From Oscillospiraceae bacterium (lineage in GTDB: Bacteria; Bacillota; Clostridia; Oscillospirales; Acutalibacteraceae), in contig JAQXSC010000024.1 of assembly GCA_029218825.1 (NCBI GenBank), positions 1-36,439 on the forward strand: a DNA stretch of 36,439 bases, read 5' to 3'. Every line of letters starts with the position of its first letter. Positions within the stretch are counted from its first letter, which is position 1. Under the pieces are notes generated by a model. The model was not told the DNA's origin. It did no database searches and worked only from the letters and a program-made list of their open reading frames with translations. Shown one piece after another: positions 23,699 to 31,998 of the stretch. The position numbers were made by a program, and so were the translations under genes.

Positions 23699-23753
23699 GT
23701 GCATTTTACTATATTTTATATAGATTATACTCCAAATTAGTGCATTTTGTCAA
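23699..23753 (-). promoter_or_regulatory. glgB promoter flanked by a 9-base direct repeat
   Basis: Minus-strand -35 TTGACA (23748-23753) and -10 TATAAT (23724-23729) are separated by 18 bases. AAAATGCAC (minus strand) occurs at 23740-23748, abutting the -35, and again at 23699-23707 downstream of the start point, 41 bases apart. Two sites on one DNA face around a promoter suggest a repressor that loops or binds cooperatively. Confidence 0.7.
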
Positions 23754-23778
23754 CAGATTTACTGAAAATAAAAGAGAA

Positions 23779-23806
23779 AAGCCTATTAAATTTCTCTAAT
23801 AGGCTT
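23779..23806 (-). terminator. Terminator of the 23830-24204 gene
   Basis: AAGCCTATTA (23779-23788) pairs perfectly with TAATAGGCTT (23797-23806). On the minus strand the transcript continues TTCTCTTTTATTTTC, a usable T-rich tail. Confidence 0.8.
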
Positions 23807-23829
23807 AAAATTATTAAATTACCGTATTA

Positions 23830-24204
23830 TTATTCAGTTACTATGTTAAAAATCACGTTTTTGCCGTTCTTTGTGCCTACTCTTATTTCCTTATCGTACT
23901 GGCCGTCGGTGTAGTAGTTTTCCAAAACCGCCGCAGTAGCAGGGCGGAGAGGCATTTTTCTCAACTGTTCAATAGCCACCCATTCTCCGTACTGAGTGAA
24001 ATATTGGTCGGAAGTGTTTGCGAAATAAAAGTAAATCAGTTTGATACCCGCTTCCGTTTGCTTTACCGCAATATATCTCAGGAACTCACCCTTTGTATAT
24101 TCCTCGATATTTACCTCGTCACCGTCATAGGCGTCGCTGTGCTTGAATAAGAGTAATTTGCCGTTTCTTTTTAAAAAAACTTTGTTTTCCTGAATAACTT
24201 CCAT
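23830..24204 (-). CDS. Conserved-looking small protein of unknown function
   Basis: I do not recognise this 124-residue protein. It starts MEVIQENKVFLKRNGKLLLF and appears to be soluble, with no signal peptide or membrane segment. The middle reads as alternating strands (EFLRYIAVKQTEAGIKLIYFYF) with aromatic residues, and the end is basic and polar (RVGTKNGKNVIFNIVTE). The ATG at 24202-24204 has GGAGG about eight bases upstream; an open frame to 24234 is less likely. It has its own promoter and terminator, so it is a single-gene unit and very probably real. Confidence 0.75.
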   Translation of the reverse strand: MEVIQENKVFLKRNGKLLLFKHSDAYDGDEVNIEEYTKGEFLRYIAVKQTEAGIKLIYFYFANTSDQYFTQYGEWVAIEQLRKMPLRPATAAVLENYYTDGQYDKEIRVGTKNGKNVIFNIVTE

Positions 24205-24238
24205 AATTATTTCCTCCGCAATTTTTGTACCCAATCAC

Positions 24239-24266
24239 ATTATATACATATGGCAGATAAAATCAA
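24239..24266 (-). promoter_or_regulatory. Promoter of the small unknown gene
   Basis: Minus-strand -35 TTGATT (24261-24266) and -10 TATAAT (24239-24244), spacer 16 bases, 35 bases before the start codon. Confidence 0.6.
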
Positions 24267-24324
24267 TATGTGTAACAAAATTTTAATATTAGCAGAAAAT
24301 AACAGTATTTTATAAATGGAAAAC

Positions 24325-24340
24325 TTTTCAATTTTCAATT
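24325..24340 (-). repeat. Short repeat at gene 3' end, copy 2
   Basis: Read on the minus strand this is AATTGAAAATTGAAAA, identical to 2984-2999. It encodes the last residues and stop of the DegV protein (Ile-Glu-Asn-stop), the same frame use as in the serine hydrolase. Confidence 0.6.
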
Positions 24341-25197
24341 CTGAAACAGCCTATGCCTAATGCACCCTCGCCTGTGTGACAGGCAACGGAAAGGGACAGA
24401 GGATTTTTAACAATATCCAAGTCGGAAAATTCCTCTTTCATTCTCTTTTCAATTTCCTTTGTAATTGATTTATCCCCTGTGTAGGCTATGCCCAAGGCAA
24501 CCTTGCCTTCTTTTCTCAACCACTTAAAAGGTCCTTCCAACTCTATTTTCAGGGCCTCAATCATAGTATCCTGTGCGGCTTTCATTCCTCTGACTTTTGC
24601 AAAACTGTCTAACTTTCCACCCTTTATGAGCAACACCGGTTTTATTCCTAAAACAGTTGCAATTCTGGCTGCCGCAGGAGTAACACGTCCGCCTTTTTTA
24701 AGGTACTTCATTGTGTCGATAGCAATATAGATACTTGCGTCCTCTCCTGTTTTTTCAAGGTAATCGCAAATATATTTTGGAGATTGGCAAGTTTTCAGCA
24801 AAGTCAGAGCATCTAAACACGCTTGACGCTGGGTAACGGAAATTCGTGTAGTATCGGACACAAAGACCTTGTTTTTATATTCCTCCTCATTAGCCAAAGC
24901 CTTGGCGGTTTGACAGGAATTACTTAAACCGCTGGACATAGGAATATAAATCAGGCTGTCATATTTTTCAAGAATTTCGTCCCACATATGTGTAACATCG
25001 GCAGGCGACGGCTGTGAAGTACATACATCACTGCCCTCTCTCAACTTATTAAAAAACTCCTTTGGAGATAAATCAATATCCTCAAAATATGTTTTTTGGT
25101 CAATATCAAAGGGCATAGGTAAAACATAAATACCTAATTTTTTAGCCTCCGACTGTGTTATTCCGCTGTTGCTGTCTGTCATTACTGCTATTTTCAT
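24328..25197 (-). CDS. DegV family fatty-acid-binding protein (FakB-like)
   Basis: The 289-residue protein matches DegV: MTDSNSGIT at the start, TSQPSPAD (the conserved Thr-Ser pair, about residue 60), YIPMSSGLSNS, and MKYLKKGGRV with IKPVLLIKGGKL later. Family members hold a fatty acid in a deep cleft; FakB types present it to the kinase FakA for phosphorylation and entry into phospholipid synthesis. No fakA or DAK-domain gene is in this window. It starts 31 bases after the Ig-like gene's stop and may be cotranscribed with it. Its last codons fall in the short repeat at 24325-24340. Confidence 0.93.
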   Translation of the reverse strand: MKIAVMTDSNSGITQSEAKKLGIYVLPMPFDIDQKTYFEDIDLSPKEFFNKLREGSDVCTSQPSPADVTHMWDEILEKYDSLIYIPMSSGLSNSCQTAKALANEEEYKNKVFVSDTTRISVTQRQACLDALTLLKTCQSPKYICDYLEKTGEDASIYIAIDTMKYLKKGGRVTPAAARIATVLGIKPVLLIKGGKLDSFAKVRGMKAAQDTMIEALKIELEGPFKWLRKEGKVALGIAYTGDKSITKEIEKRMKEEFSDLDIVKNPLSLSVACHTGEGALGIGCFRIEN

Positions 25198-25228
25198 AAT
25201 ATTTCAGCCTTTCCCCCACTATATAACG

Positions 25229-26524
25229 TTACCACTCGTTGCTTACCGAAACAGTACAAATATTTTTGTAAACCGATTTATCGCTGAATTTGATAGAGTA
25301 GATAATATCCGTTTCACCCTCAGCCTTTGCGGTTACAACACCATTTTTGCTGACGGTTGCAATCTTTGGATTATCAGATTTATAGGTAATTGTATATTGG
25401 GATTTTTTGAAATGGGAACCTGTCAGACTGTTGTTTATCAGGCAGGTTTTGATAGTATCTTCCATTTCAAGGGTAGCATTGTCCGTTAAGTTCAGATATT
25501 CCACATACTCGCCCTTTCCGAAAATACCGTCATCATACCAATAATAATTTTCCTCAGCAACATAATTCATCTTTGCCTTGCCTACGCTTACGTTGAATTT
25601 ATCAACTAAAGTTTTGGTTTTGCCGATTTTTTCATAGACGCTGCAACTTGTTGTGCCGATACCTGTTGCGTACAGTTCACCTGTGCTTAAAAAGTCCACA
25701 ACGTTTGTGTCACTTGGCACAACTGAATATTTTGCCTTTGACTTTTTGTTGTTCAGTATATCCTCAATATCAATGTGAGATTTTGACATATAGGCATTTG
25801 AGCCGTACTGACTGTATTTCAGAGTAGTGTTCTTACTAAAATCTCTCACTTGGGTTTTAAAATCACCTATGGCAACATTAAAACTGCCGACTTTTATTTT
25901 GCGGTTTGACAAGTAAACGTCAACTTTTACGTTTCCTGTTGATTTACCCTTGGCAAGGTATTCAAAGTTATTGTTTTTTCTCACTAAACCGTCATACTTG
26001 TAACCGCCGTTATAAAAAGGAGCATCTATTTCCAATTTTGACTTGTCGGACATTTTGAAATTGTAGTAGTCGCAATATGGGTTTTCTATAATATAATTGT
26101 TGGTTGAGCCTTTGTTGACATTCCAATCTGGAAATTTCAACTTTTTCATAGGAGCAACAGTAACTTTATACTTTTTGAACAGAATCTTTTTTCCGTTCTT
26201 TGTGTATTTAAGAGTTACCGTAACAGGTTTTGCAGATTTTTTATCGGCAATCATATCCACATAAAGCCTCTTGTCTGCCATTAAAGAATAACCGCAAACA
26301 CCTTTTTCGTTAAACAGCCCTGCCACAACGCTTTTGCTGTTTGACTTAACGTAAAACTTTAGCCCTCTTAACGTGCTTGGCACATTCACTTTTATTACCT
26401 TGTCGCTGTATAAGTTAATTTTTACGTTCTGTGTATCCGCCTTTGCAGATACGCAAATGCTGAACAGAGATATTACAAATAATACCGCAAGACATATGGA
26501 TATGCCCTTTTTCAACACTTTCAT
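25229..26524 (-). CDS. Secreted Ig-like (Big_2) repeat protein of unknown function
   Basis: The 431-residue product begins MKVLKKGISICLAVLFVISL, a signal peptide cut near CVSAKA. The rest is beta-rich, Lys/Tyr/Asn rich and probably several stacked Ig-like domains; only the last (about 365-431) is clear, with SDNPKIATVSKNGVVTAKAEGETDI, a Big_2 signature. The signal peptide ends ICVSAKA, the same residues as the protein at 20292-21113, suggesting a common family. No wall-anchor motif, dockerin or catalytic domain is seen. The ATG at 26522-26524 has GGAGG eight bases upstream. Its promoter overlaps the 3' end region of the neighbouring dehydrogenase gene. Confidence 0.72.
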   Translation of the reverse strand: MKVLKKGISICLAVLFVISLFSICVSAKADTQNVKINLYSDKVIKVNVPSTLRGLKFYVKSNSKSVVAGLFNEKGVCGYSLMADKRLYVDMIADKKSAKPVTVTLKYTKNGKKILFKKYKVTVAPMKKLKFPDWNVNKGSTNNYIIENPYCDYYNFKMSDKSKLEIDAPFYNGGYKYDGLVRKNNNFEYLAKGKSTGNVKVDVYLSNRKIKVGSFNVAIGDFKTQVRDFSKNTTLKYSQYGSNAYMSKSHIDIEDILNNKKSKAKYSVVPSDTNVVDFLSTGELYATGIGTTSCSVYEKIGKTKTLVDKFNVSVGKAKMNYVAEENYYWYDDGIFGKGEYVEYLNLTDNATLEMEDTIKTCLINNSLTGSHFKKSQYTITYKSDNPKIATVSKNGVVTAKAEGETDIIYSIKFSDKSVYKNICTVSVSNEW

Positions 26525-26552
26525 AATCAGCACCTCCCGATTATTTGGCTCT

Positions 26553-26581
26553 ATTATAACCTAATCATTATGATTTTTCAA
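26553..26581 (-). promoter_or_regulatory. Promoter of Ig-like gene (and perhaps degV)
   Basis: Minus-strand -35 TTGAAA (26576-26581) and perfect -10 TATAAT (26553-26558) with a 17-base spacer. It lies only three bases after the upstream dehydrogenase stop codon, so read-through into this unit is also possible because no terminator separates them. Confidence 0.75.
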
Positions 26582-26584
26582 CAA

Positions 26585-27532
26585 TTAATTCACAACATTG
26601 GTCGGTTTATTGTTCAAAAAGTTCCTTATATTTCCTGTAACGATACCCATAAGCCTCTCTCTTGTTTCCATTGGCGCCCATGCAATATGGGGTGTGATAA
26701 TGCAATTCTCTATTCCGCACAACGGACAATCCTGCGCCATAGGCTCTGTTTCAAGTACATCAATTCCGGCAAAGGAAAGCCTACCGCTGTTAAGAGCATC
26801 TACCAAAGCATTTTCGTCCATTACGCCACCACGAGCAGTATTAATAAAGATACTTCCCTTTTTCATTTTGCCGAAAGCCTTGCTGTCAAACATTTTTTCC
26901 GAGTCCTTGTTAAGAGGACAATGAACAGTAACAATATCGCTTTCTTTCAGTATTGTATCAAAATCTGTAAAGGTCACGCTGCTGTCCTCAACAGGTGTGC
27001 GTTTGTAAGCAAGAACTTTCATATTAAAGGCATTTGCAACTTTGGCTACTGCCTTTCCGATACTTCCGTAGCCTACAATACCAATAGTCTTTTGGGAAAT
27101 TTCGCTTAAAGGAAAAGCAAATGGCGAAAAGGTCAGGCTGTTTTTCCAATTACCCTCATGGACAAATTTGTTGTAATCTCCTACTCTGCTCAAGCCCTCA
27201 AGGATAAGTGCAAAGGTGTGCTGACAAACTGCGTCGGTACTGTAGGAGCCTGCATTACATACGGTTATGCCCTTTTCTCTGCAATATTCCACGTCAATAT
27301 TATTGTAGCCTGTGGCAAAAAGTCCGATGTATTTTAAATGTGTGGCAAGGGATAATGTTTCCGAATTTAAGGGAGTTTTGTTACAAATAACCATATCTGC
27401 GTCCTTGATTGTTTCTGCGATTTTTTCATATGGAGTCAGTTCGTTTACAACAACCTCGCCGAATTCCTTTAAAGGTTCTAAAGATAAATCCCCCTGTGTA
27501 ACTGTCTTTGCATCTGTCAAAACGATTTTCAT
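26585..27532 (-). CDS. D-isomer-specific 2-hydroxyacid dehydrogenase
   Basis: The 315-residue enzyme has the family's catalytic domain, an inserted NAD domain with GYGSIGKAV (about residues 154-162), INTARGGVMDENAL with the substrate-binding Arg, an LETEP Glu and the catalytic His in ITPHIAWA. Such enzymes interconvert 2-keto acids and D-2-hydroxy acids; the closest feel is hydroxypyruvate/glycerate dehydrogenase (HprA-like), but glyoxylate or other substrates are possible. It is divergent from the HAD gene; a weak minus-strand promoter (TTTACG, 17 bases, TAAAAT) lies in the shared 96-base gap. No serine-pathway or carbohydrate genes adjoin. Confidence 0.9.
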   Translation of the reverse strand: MKIVLTDAKTVTQGDLSLEPLKEFGEVVVNELTPYEKIAETIKDADMVICNKTPLNSETLSLATHLKYIGLFATGYNNIDVEYCREKGITVCNAGSYSTDAVCQHTFALILEGLSRVGDYNKFVHEGNWKNSLTFSPFAFPLSEISQKTIGIVGYGSIGKAVAKVANAFNMKVLAYKRTPVEDSSVTFTDFDTILKESDIVTVHCPLNKDSEKMFDSKAFGKMKKGSIFINTARGGVMDENALVDALNSGRLSFAGIDVLETEPMAQDCPLCGIENCIITPHIAWAPMETRERLMGIVTGNIRNFLNNKPTNVVN

Positions 27533-27580
27533 ACGGATAACCTCTCAATCTGATTGTATATTTATATTTTACACTAAATC

Positions 27581-27609
27581 TTGCAAACCGTAAAGCAATA
27601 GTTTATAAT
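27581..27609 (+). promoter_or_regulatory. Promoter of HAD-membrane-ADH operon
   Basis: TTGCAA (27581-27586), 17-base spacer, TATAAT (27604-27609), 20 bases before the ATG at 27629 with AAGAAGGTGAT as ribosome site. Confidence 0.75.
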
Positions 27610-27628
27610 AATCAAAGAAGGTGATAAA

Positions 27629-28354
27629 ATGATTAAAAATATTTTCTTTGATTTAGACGGCACTCTGCTTCCTATGGAGCAGGAAAATTTTATGAAAGCA
27701 TATTTTACAGAACTTTGCAACAGGGTATGCCCTGTTTTACATATCCAGCCTGAAATTTTGATAAAGGGCGTCTGGAAAGGCACGGAGGCTATGGTAAAAA
27801 ATGACGGAAGTCGCACAAACCTTCAGGTGTTCTGGGAGTCCTGCTCAAAAATTTGCGGCAAGGATATATTAACTCATATATCCGAGTTTGACGATTTCTA
27901 CAACAAGGAATTTTTAGAGGTGCAAAAATCCTGCGGATATAATCCCCTTGCCCCTGAAACGGTAAAGGTATTAAAGCAAAAGGGATACCGACTTTTTGCC
28001 GCTACCAATCCTCTGTTCCCTACAGTCGGCACATACAACAGGCTGAAATGGGCGGGAGTAAATCCCTCGGATTTCGAGATAGTTACCACCTACGAAAATT
28101 CCTCCTACTGTAAGCCTAACCCAAAATACTATGAGGAAATTATGGAAAAGGCGAATATTTTGCCTGAGGAAACTATGATGATAGGCAACGATATTGACGA
28201 GGATATTATCCCTACACAAAGTCTTGGAATGAGTACATACCTTGTTACAGATTGCCTGATTAATAAAAAAGATGTGGATTATTCCAATATTCAGAACGGC
28301 TCCTTGAGAGAACTTTTGAATTTCGTAAGAATGATGCCTGACGTTAGAAAATAG
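27629..28354 (+). CDS. HAD-superfamily phosphatase
   Basis: The 241-residue protein shows all HAD motifs: Asp8-Leu-Asp10-Gly-Thr (nucleophile), AATNP (motif II Thr), a Lys in YCKPNPKYY (motif III) and IGNDIDEDI (motif IV, metal binding). A helical cap lies between motifs I and II (about residues 20-105). It should hydrolyse a small phosphate ester; substrate unknown. It starts an apparent three-gene operon: the next ORF follows after 8 bases and the alcohol dehydrogenase after a further 27. Confidence 0.92.
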   Translation: MIKNIFFDLDGTLLPMEQENFMKAYFTELCNRVCPVLHIQPEILIKGVWKGTEAMVKNDGSRTNLQVFWESCSKICGKDILTHISEFDDFYNKEFLEVQKSCGYNPLAPETVKVLKQKGYRLFAATNPLFPTVGTYNRLKWAGVNPSDFEIVTTYENSSYCKPNPKYYEEIMEKANILPEETMMIGNDIDEDIIPTQSLGMSTYLVTDCLINKKDVDYSNIQNGSLRELLNFVRMMPDVRK

Positions 28355-28362
28355 GAGCAGAG

Positions 28363-28815
28363 ATGTTAAAACTTGTAAAAAGGTATATTGCCTATGCTAT
28401 AGTGATAGCACTGATTTATTTTATAATGCCCTTGTTTTTCCAAGGAGCAAATCAAAAATATGACGCTATTGAATATCAGTTTGTATTCCCTGCAACCGCG
28501 TTGATTTCCGGCCTTGTGTTTTCTTGGCGAAAGGGACTTGATTTCACTTTTCCCTTAATTGCGCCCATAATTTATATGACAAGTGCTATTGTCCACTCCC
28601 ACGAGTATCACCTTATTATATATGTGTTTATTTACCTGATACTCAGTATGTTAGGCTGTTTTATCGGTGATATGGTTTACAGAAACAACGTAGGACAAAA
28701 GCAGAACAAAGATAATGAATACAGGGAAAAAGACGGCACAGATAATCAGTATAAAATAAAAATCAGCAATATTACCGTTGAAAAAGAGGAAAAACATAAG
28801 GATAAATCAGAGTAA
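28363..28815 (+). CDS. Small integral membrane protein of unknown function
   Basis: The 150-residue protein has about four hydrophobic helices (roughly residues 8-27, 42-55, 63-78 and 82-105) and a charged C-terminal tail of about 45 residues rich in Lys, Glu, Asp and Asn. HSHEYH sits between helices 3 and 4. I recognise no family. AGGAGCAGAG precedes the ATG. Its place between a HAD phosphatase and an alcohol dehydrogenase in one operon is the only clue to role. Confidence 0.78.
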   Translation: MLKLVKRYIAYAIVIALIYFIMPLFFQGANQKYDAIEYQFVFPATALISGLVFSWRKGLDFTFPLIAPIIYMTSAIVHSHEYHLIIYVFIYLILSMLGCFIGDMVYRNNVGQKQNKDNEYREKDGTDNQYKIKISNITVEKEEKHKDKSE

Positions 28816-28842
28816 ATTTCTTTGATATGAAAGGACATAACT

Positions 28843-30015
28843 ATGAACAACTTTATTTACGATATACCTGTTAAGGTGTATTTCGGTGAAAATCAACTTT
28901 GCCATTTAGGTGAGGAATTAAGCAAATACGGAAAACGAGTGCTGATGACCTACGGCGGTGGCTCAATTAAGAAAATCGGTCTGTATGATGAAGTTGTTGC
29001 GGAAATTAAAAAGGCTGGGCTTGAACTTTTTGAACTTCCGGGAATTGAGCCTAACCCTCGCATTGACTCCGTAAGAAAAGGTGCGGAAATCTGCAAAAAT
29101 GAAAATATAGATGTACTCCTTGCCGTGGGCGGCGGCTCAACTTTGGACGCTACAAAATTTATGGCGGCAGGTGCTATGGTTGACCACGACCCTTGGGATT
29201 TTCTAAACAGTAAATGGGCGCCTATTGAAAAAGCACTTCCTATAGTAACAATACTCACCCTGTCTGCAACCGGCTCGGAGATGGACTGTGGCGGTGTTAT
29301 TACCAATCCGGAAACTAACGATAAAATCGGCAGAATGGAAAGACCTATGCTGCCAAAAGCCTCTTTCCTAAACCCTGCAAACACCTACACAGTAAGTCCT
29401 TACCAGACTGCCTGCGGTGCTGCGGATATGATGTCACACATAATCGAGGTCTATTTTAACAAGGAAAACGATTTGTATATGCTGGATTGCTTTATGGAAG
29501 GTATGATGAAAACTATCATAAAGTACGCTCCTATAGCGATGAAAGAGCCTGAAAATTATGAGGCAAGAGCAAACCTTATGTGGGCTTCCTCCTGGGCGAT
29601 TAACGGATTTGTAAACGGCGGAAAAGAACACTCCTGGAGTTGTCACCCTATGGAACACGAACTTTCTGCTTTTTACGATATTACTCACGGACTTGGACTT
29701 GCGATTTTAACACCACGTTGGCTTGAATACTGTCTTGATGACAGCACTGTTGCAAAGTATTATCAGTTCGGTGTAAATGTTTTCGGCATTGACCCAAGTC
29801 TTGATAAAATGGCGGTGGCAAAGAAAAGTATAGATATGCTTTCCGACTTTTTCTTTAACAGTCTAAAACTGAAAAGCACCCTGTCTGCCATTGATATTGA
29901 CGATACTCATTTTGACACTATGGCGGAAAAGGCTGTGGAAATCGGTGGACTTAAATACGCATATAAGCCCCTTGATAAAACAGACGTGAAAAACATTTAT
30001 AAAATGTGCCTGTAA
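28843..30015 (+). CDS. Iron-containing alcohol dehydrogenase (BdhA/YqhD-like)
   Basis: The 390-residue enzyme has the group III alcohol dehydrogenase fold. GGGS at 96-99 (VGGGSTLDATKF) binds the cofactor, and the metal ligands read as Asp195 and His199 (GAADMMSH), His268 (SCHPMEH) and His282 (YDITHG). It matches butanol dehydrogenase/aldehyde reductase types that use NAD(P)H to reduce aldehydes during fermentation. A Gly follows the first GGG, and Ser at the later position is compatible with NADPH preference, but that cannot be settled by eye. AAAGGA precedes the ATG. Two hairpins follow. Confidence 0.93.
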   Translation: MNNFIYDIPVKVYFGENQLCHLGEELSKYGKRVLMTYGGGSIKKIGLYDEVVAEIKKAGLELFELPGIEPNPRIDSVRKGAEICKNENIDVLLAVGGGSTLDATKFMAAGAMVDHDPWDFLNSKWAPIEKALPIVTILTLSATGSEMDCGGVITNPETNDKIGRMERPMLPKASFLNPANTYTVSPYQTACGAADMMSHIIEVYFNKENDLYMLDCFMEGMMKTIIKYAPIAMKEPENYEARANLMWASSWAINGFVNGGKEHSWSCHPMEHELSAFYDITHGLGLAILTPRWLEYCLDDSTVAKYYQFGVNVFGIDPSLDKMAVAKKSIDMLSDFFFNSLKLKSTLSAIDIDDTHFDTMAEKAVEIGGLKYAYKPLDKTDVKNIYKMCL

Positions 30016-30035
30016 AAACAGATAAATAACAGACA

Positions 30036-30070
30036 AGAAAGCGTGCGCACCATATGCGTGCGCTTTCTTT
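30036..30070 (+). terminator. Terminator after alcohol dehydrogenase, in a GC-rich patch
   Basis: AGAAAGCG (from 30036) pairs with CGCTTTCT (ending 30069), enclosing a GC-rich inner region with a CGCA/TGCG stem; TT follows. A second GC-rich stretch with GTGCGCAC and CGCTC/GAGCG arms runs on to about 30110, standing out from the AT-rich surroundings. Confidence 0.7.
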
Positions 30071-30128
30071 AGCCATCGCTCGTGCGCACGCAGGGCGCAA
30101 CTGAGCGGGCAATATAAATTATTTTTTT

Positions 30129-30221
30129 GTTTGATAGGATAATAAGATGAATTAACGGTAACGTAAAATCATTTTCCAATTACTGATAAATTTGTCAATT
30201 ATTTGAAGTTCCCTATCAAAC
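30129..30221. repeat. Ten-base perfect terminal inverted repeat around 73 bases
   Basis: GTTTGATAGG (30129-30138) is repeated inverted as CCTATCAAAC (30212-30221). The inside is AT-rich and non-coding. Size and ends could suit a very small non-autonomous element, but no target duplication is evident. Confidence 0.3.
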
Positions 30222-30223
30222 CA

Positions 30224-30251
30224 AAAACAGCCCCAATCAAGGGGCTGTTTT
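30224..30251. terminator. Bidirectional terminator, mainly for glnS
   Basis: AAAACAGCCCC and GGGGCTGTTTT form a perfect 11-pair stem around AATCAA. On the minus strand the tail is TTTTTGG after the stem, so it ends the secA-gltX-glnS operon; the plus strand has TTTTCTT. Confidence 0.9.
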
Positions 30252-30270
30252 CTTATATATTTACGTTAAG

Positions 30271-31968
30271 TCAACGTTGCTTGAAACTGTCCTTTAGGTT
30301 TACTGCACGGTTGAATACAAGGTTGTCCTTTGTACTGTCCTTGCTGTCAACACAGAAATAGCCTTGACGCATAAATTGGAATCTGTCTTGCTTTTCAGCA
30401 TTGGCAAGGGTCTTTTCCACCTTGCAATCCTTTAGCACAACAAGGGATTCAGGGTTGATATAGTCGATAAAGTTCTTGTCCCCAACGTCAGGGTCAGGAA
30501 CTGTAAACAGGTTATCGTAAAGCCTTACCTCTGCATTACAGCAGTCCTTTGCATTTACCCAGTGAATAGTACCTCTAACCTTTCTGCCGTCAGGAGTATT
30601 TCCGCCCCTTGTTTCAGGGTCGTAGGTTGCATACACTTCTACAACCTTGCCGTTTTCGTCCTTTTTACAGCCTGTGCATTTTACAACATAAGCGCTCTTA
30701 ATACGCACCTCGTTGCCCGGATACAGCCTTTGGTATTTCTTAATAGGCTCTTCCATAAAGTCCGTTGACTCAATGTAAAGTTCGTTAGAGAACGTTACCT
30801 TGCGTGTACCCATTTCAGGATAATTGGGGTGGTTTTCAACTTCAAATTCCTCGGTTTTATCCTCAGGATAGTTTGTAATTATAAGTTTTACAGGGTCTAA
30901 AACAGCCATTGCACGTTTTGCGGTATTGTTTAAATCGTCACGCAGACAATGTTCCAAAAAACTGTACTCAACTATTGAATTTACCTTTGCAACGCCGATT
31001 TGGTCGGTAAAACTGCGGATAGCCGCAGGAGTATATCCTCTGCGCCTCAGTCCGCAGATTGTAGGCATACGAGGGTCATCCCAACCGCTTACATAACCTT
31101 CCTCAACAAGTTGTCTTAATTTACGTTTACTCATAACGGTGTTGTTAATTCCAAGACGTGCAAACTCAATCTGACGTGGCTTTGAAGGCGCGGAAATATT
31201 ATCCACAACCCAATCGTAAAGTGGTCTGTGAGCCTCAAATTCAAGTGTGCAAAGTGAGTGAGTAATGCCCTCGATTGCGTCCTCAATAGGATGAGCAAAA
31301 TCGTACATTGGATAAATGCACCACTTGTCGCCTGTGCGGTGGTGCTTTAGGCGGTTAATTCTGTAAATTACAGGGTCACGCATATTGAAGTTGCCTGATG
31401 CCAGGTCGATTTTTGCTCTTAATGTCATTGAGCCGTCAGGAAATTCGCCCTTGCGCATACGTTCAAATAAATCAAGACTTTCCTCGATAGGTCTGTCACG
31501 GTAGGGGCTTTGTGCAGGGGTCTGCAAATCTCCGCGGAATTCACGCATCTGCTCCGGAGAAAGTTCGCAAACATATGCCAGACCTTTTTCAATAAGTTCT
31601 ACGGCATACCGGTACATCTGCTCGAAGTAATCGGAAGCATAGTAAAATCTGTCCTCCCAATCAAATCCAAGCCAAGCGATATCCTCTTTGATTGCATCAA
31701 CGTATTCAACGTCCTCTTTGGTAGGGTTTGTATCGTCCATACGCAGGTTGCAAAGTCCGTTGTACTTTTGGGCTGTGCCGAAATCTACAAATATAGCCTT
31801 TGCGTGTCCTATGTGAAGATATCCGTTTGGTTCAGGGGGAAAACGAGTGTGGACTCTCTGTCCGTAATATGCTCCGCCCTCTGCAATATCCTCGTCAATA
31901 AACTGGTGGATAAAGTTATTTGACATAACCTCATCGTTTATATTTTCGTTCTTAATTTCTTCTGCCAT
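30271..31968 (-). CDS. glnS: Glutaminyl-tRNA synthetase
   Basis: The 565-residue class I synthetase charges tRNA-Gln directly. [18 protein letters not shown] carries the HIGH motif, VMSKRKL is the KMSKS equivalent, and the C-terminal beta-barrel anticodon-binding domains follow (about 345-550). Length fits E. coli GlnRS (about 554) without the YqeY extension found in some clostridial versions. Most Firmicutes lack GlnRS and amidate Glu-tRNA-Gln with GatCAB, so this gene is usually taken as acquired. It follows gltX by 30 bases in the same operon. Confidence 0.97.
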   Translation of the reverse strand: MAEEIKNENINDEVMSNNFIHQFIDEDIAEGGAYYGQRVHTRFPPEPNGYLHIGHAKAIFVDFGTAQKYNGLCNLRMDDTNPTKEDVEYVDAIKEDIAWLGFDWEDRFYYASDYFEQMYRYAVELIEKGLAYVCELSPEQMREFRGDLQTPAQSPYRDRPIEESLDLFERMRKGEFPDGSMTLRAKIDLASGNFNMRDPVIYRINRLKHHRTGDKWCIYPMYDFAHPIEDAIEGITHSLCTLEFEAHRPLYDWVVDNISAPSKPRQIEFARLGINNTVMSKRKLRQLVEEGYVSGWDDPRMPTICGLRRRGYTPAAIRSFTDQIGVAKVNSIVEYSFLEHCLRDDLNNTAKRAMAVLDPVKLIITNYPEDKTEEFEVENHPNYPEMGTRKVTFSNELYIESTDFMEEPIKKYQRLYPGNEVRIKSAYVVKCTGCKKDENGKVVEVYATYDPETRGGNTPDGRKVRGTIHWVNAKDCCNAEVRLYDNLFTVPDPDVGDKNFIDYINPESLVVLKDCKVEKTLANAEKQDRFQFMRQGYFCVDSKDSTKDNLVFNRAVNLKDSFKQR

Positions 31969-31998
31969 CAGAAAAATCCTTTCGTGAGTTCTCTATCC

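Noticed and set aside
28950..29384. 144-codon open frame on the minus strand
   Set aside because: Antisense to alcohol dehydrogenase, with no start signals or family resemblance.
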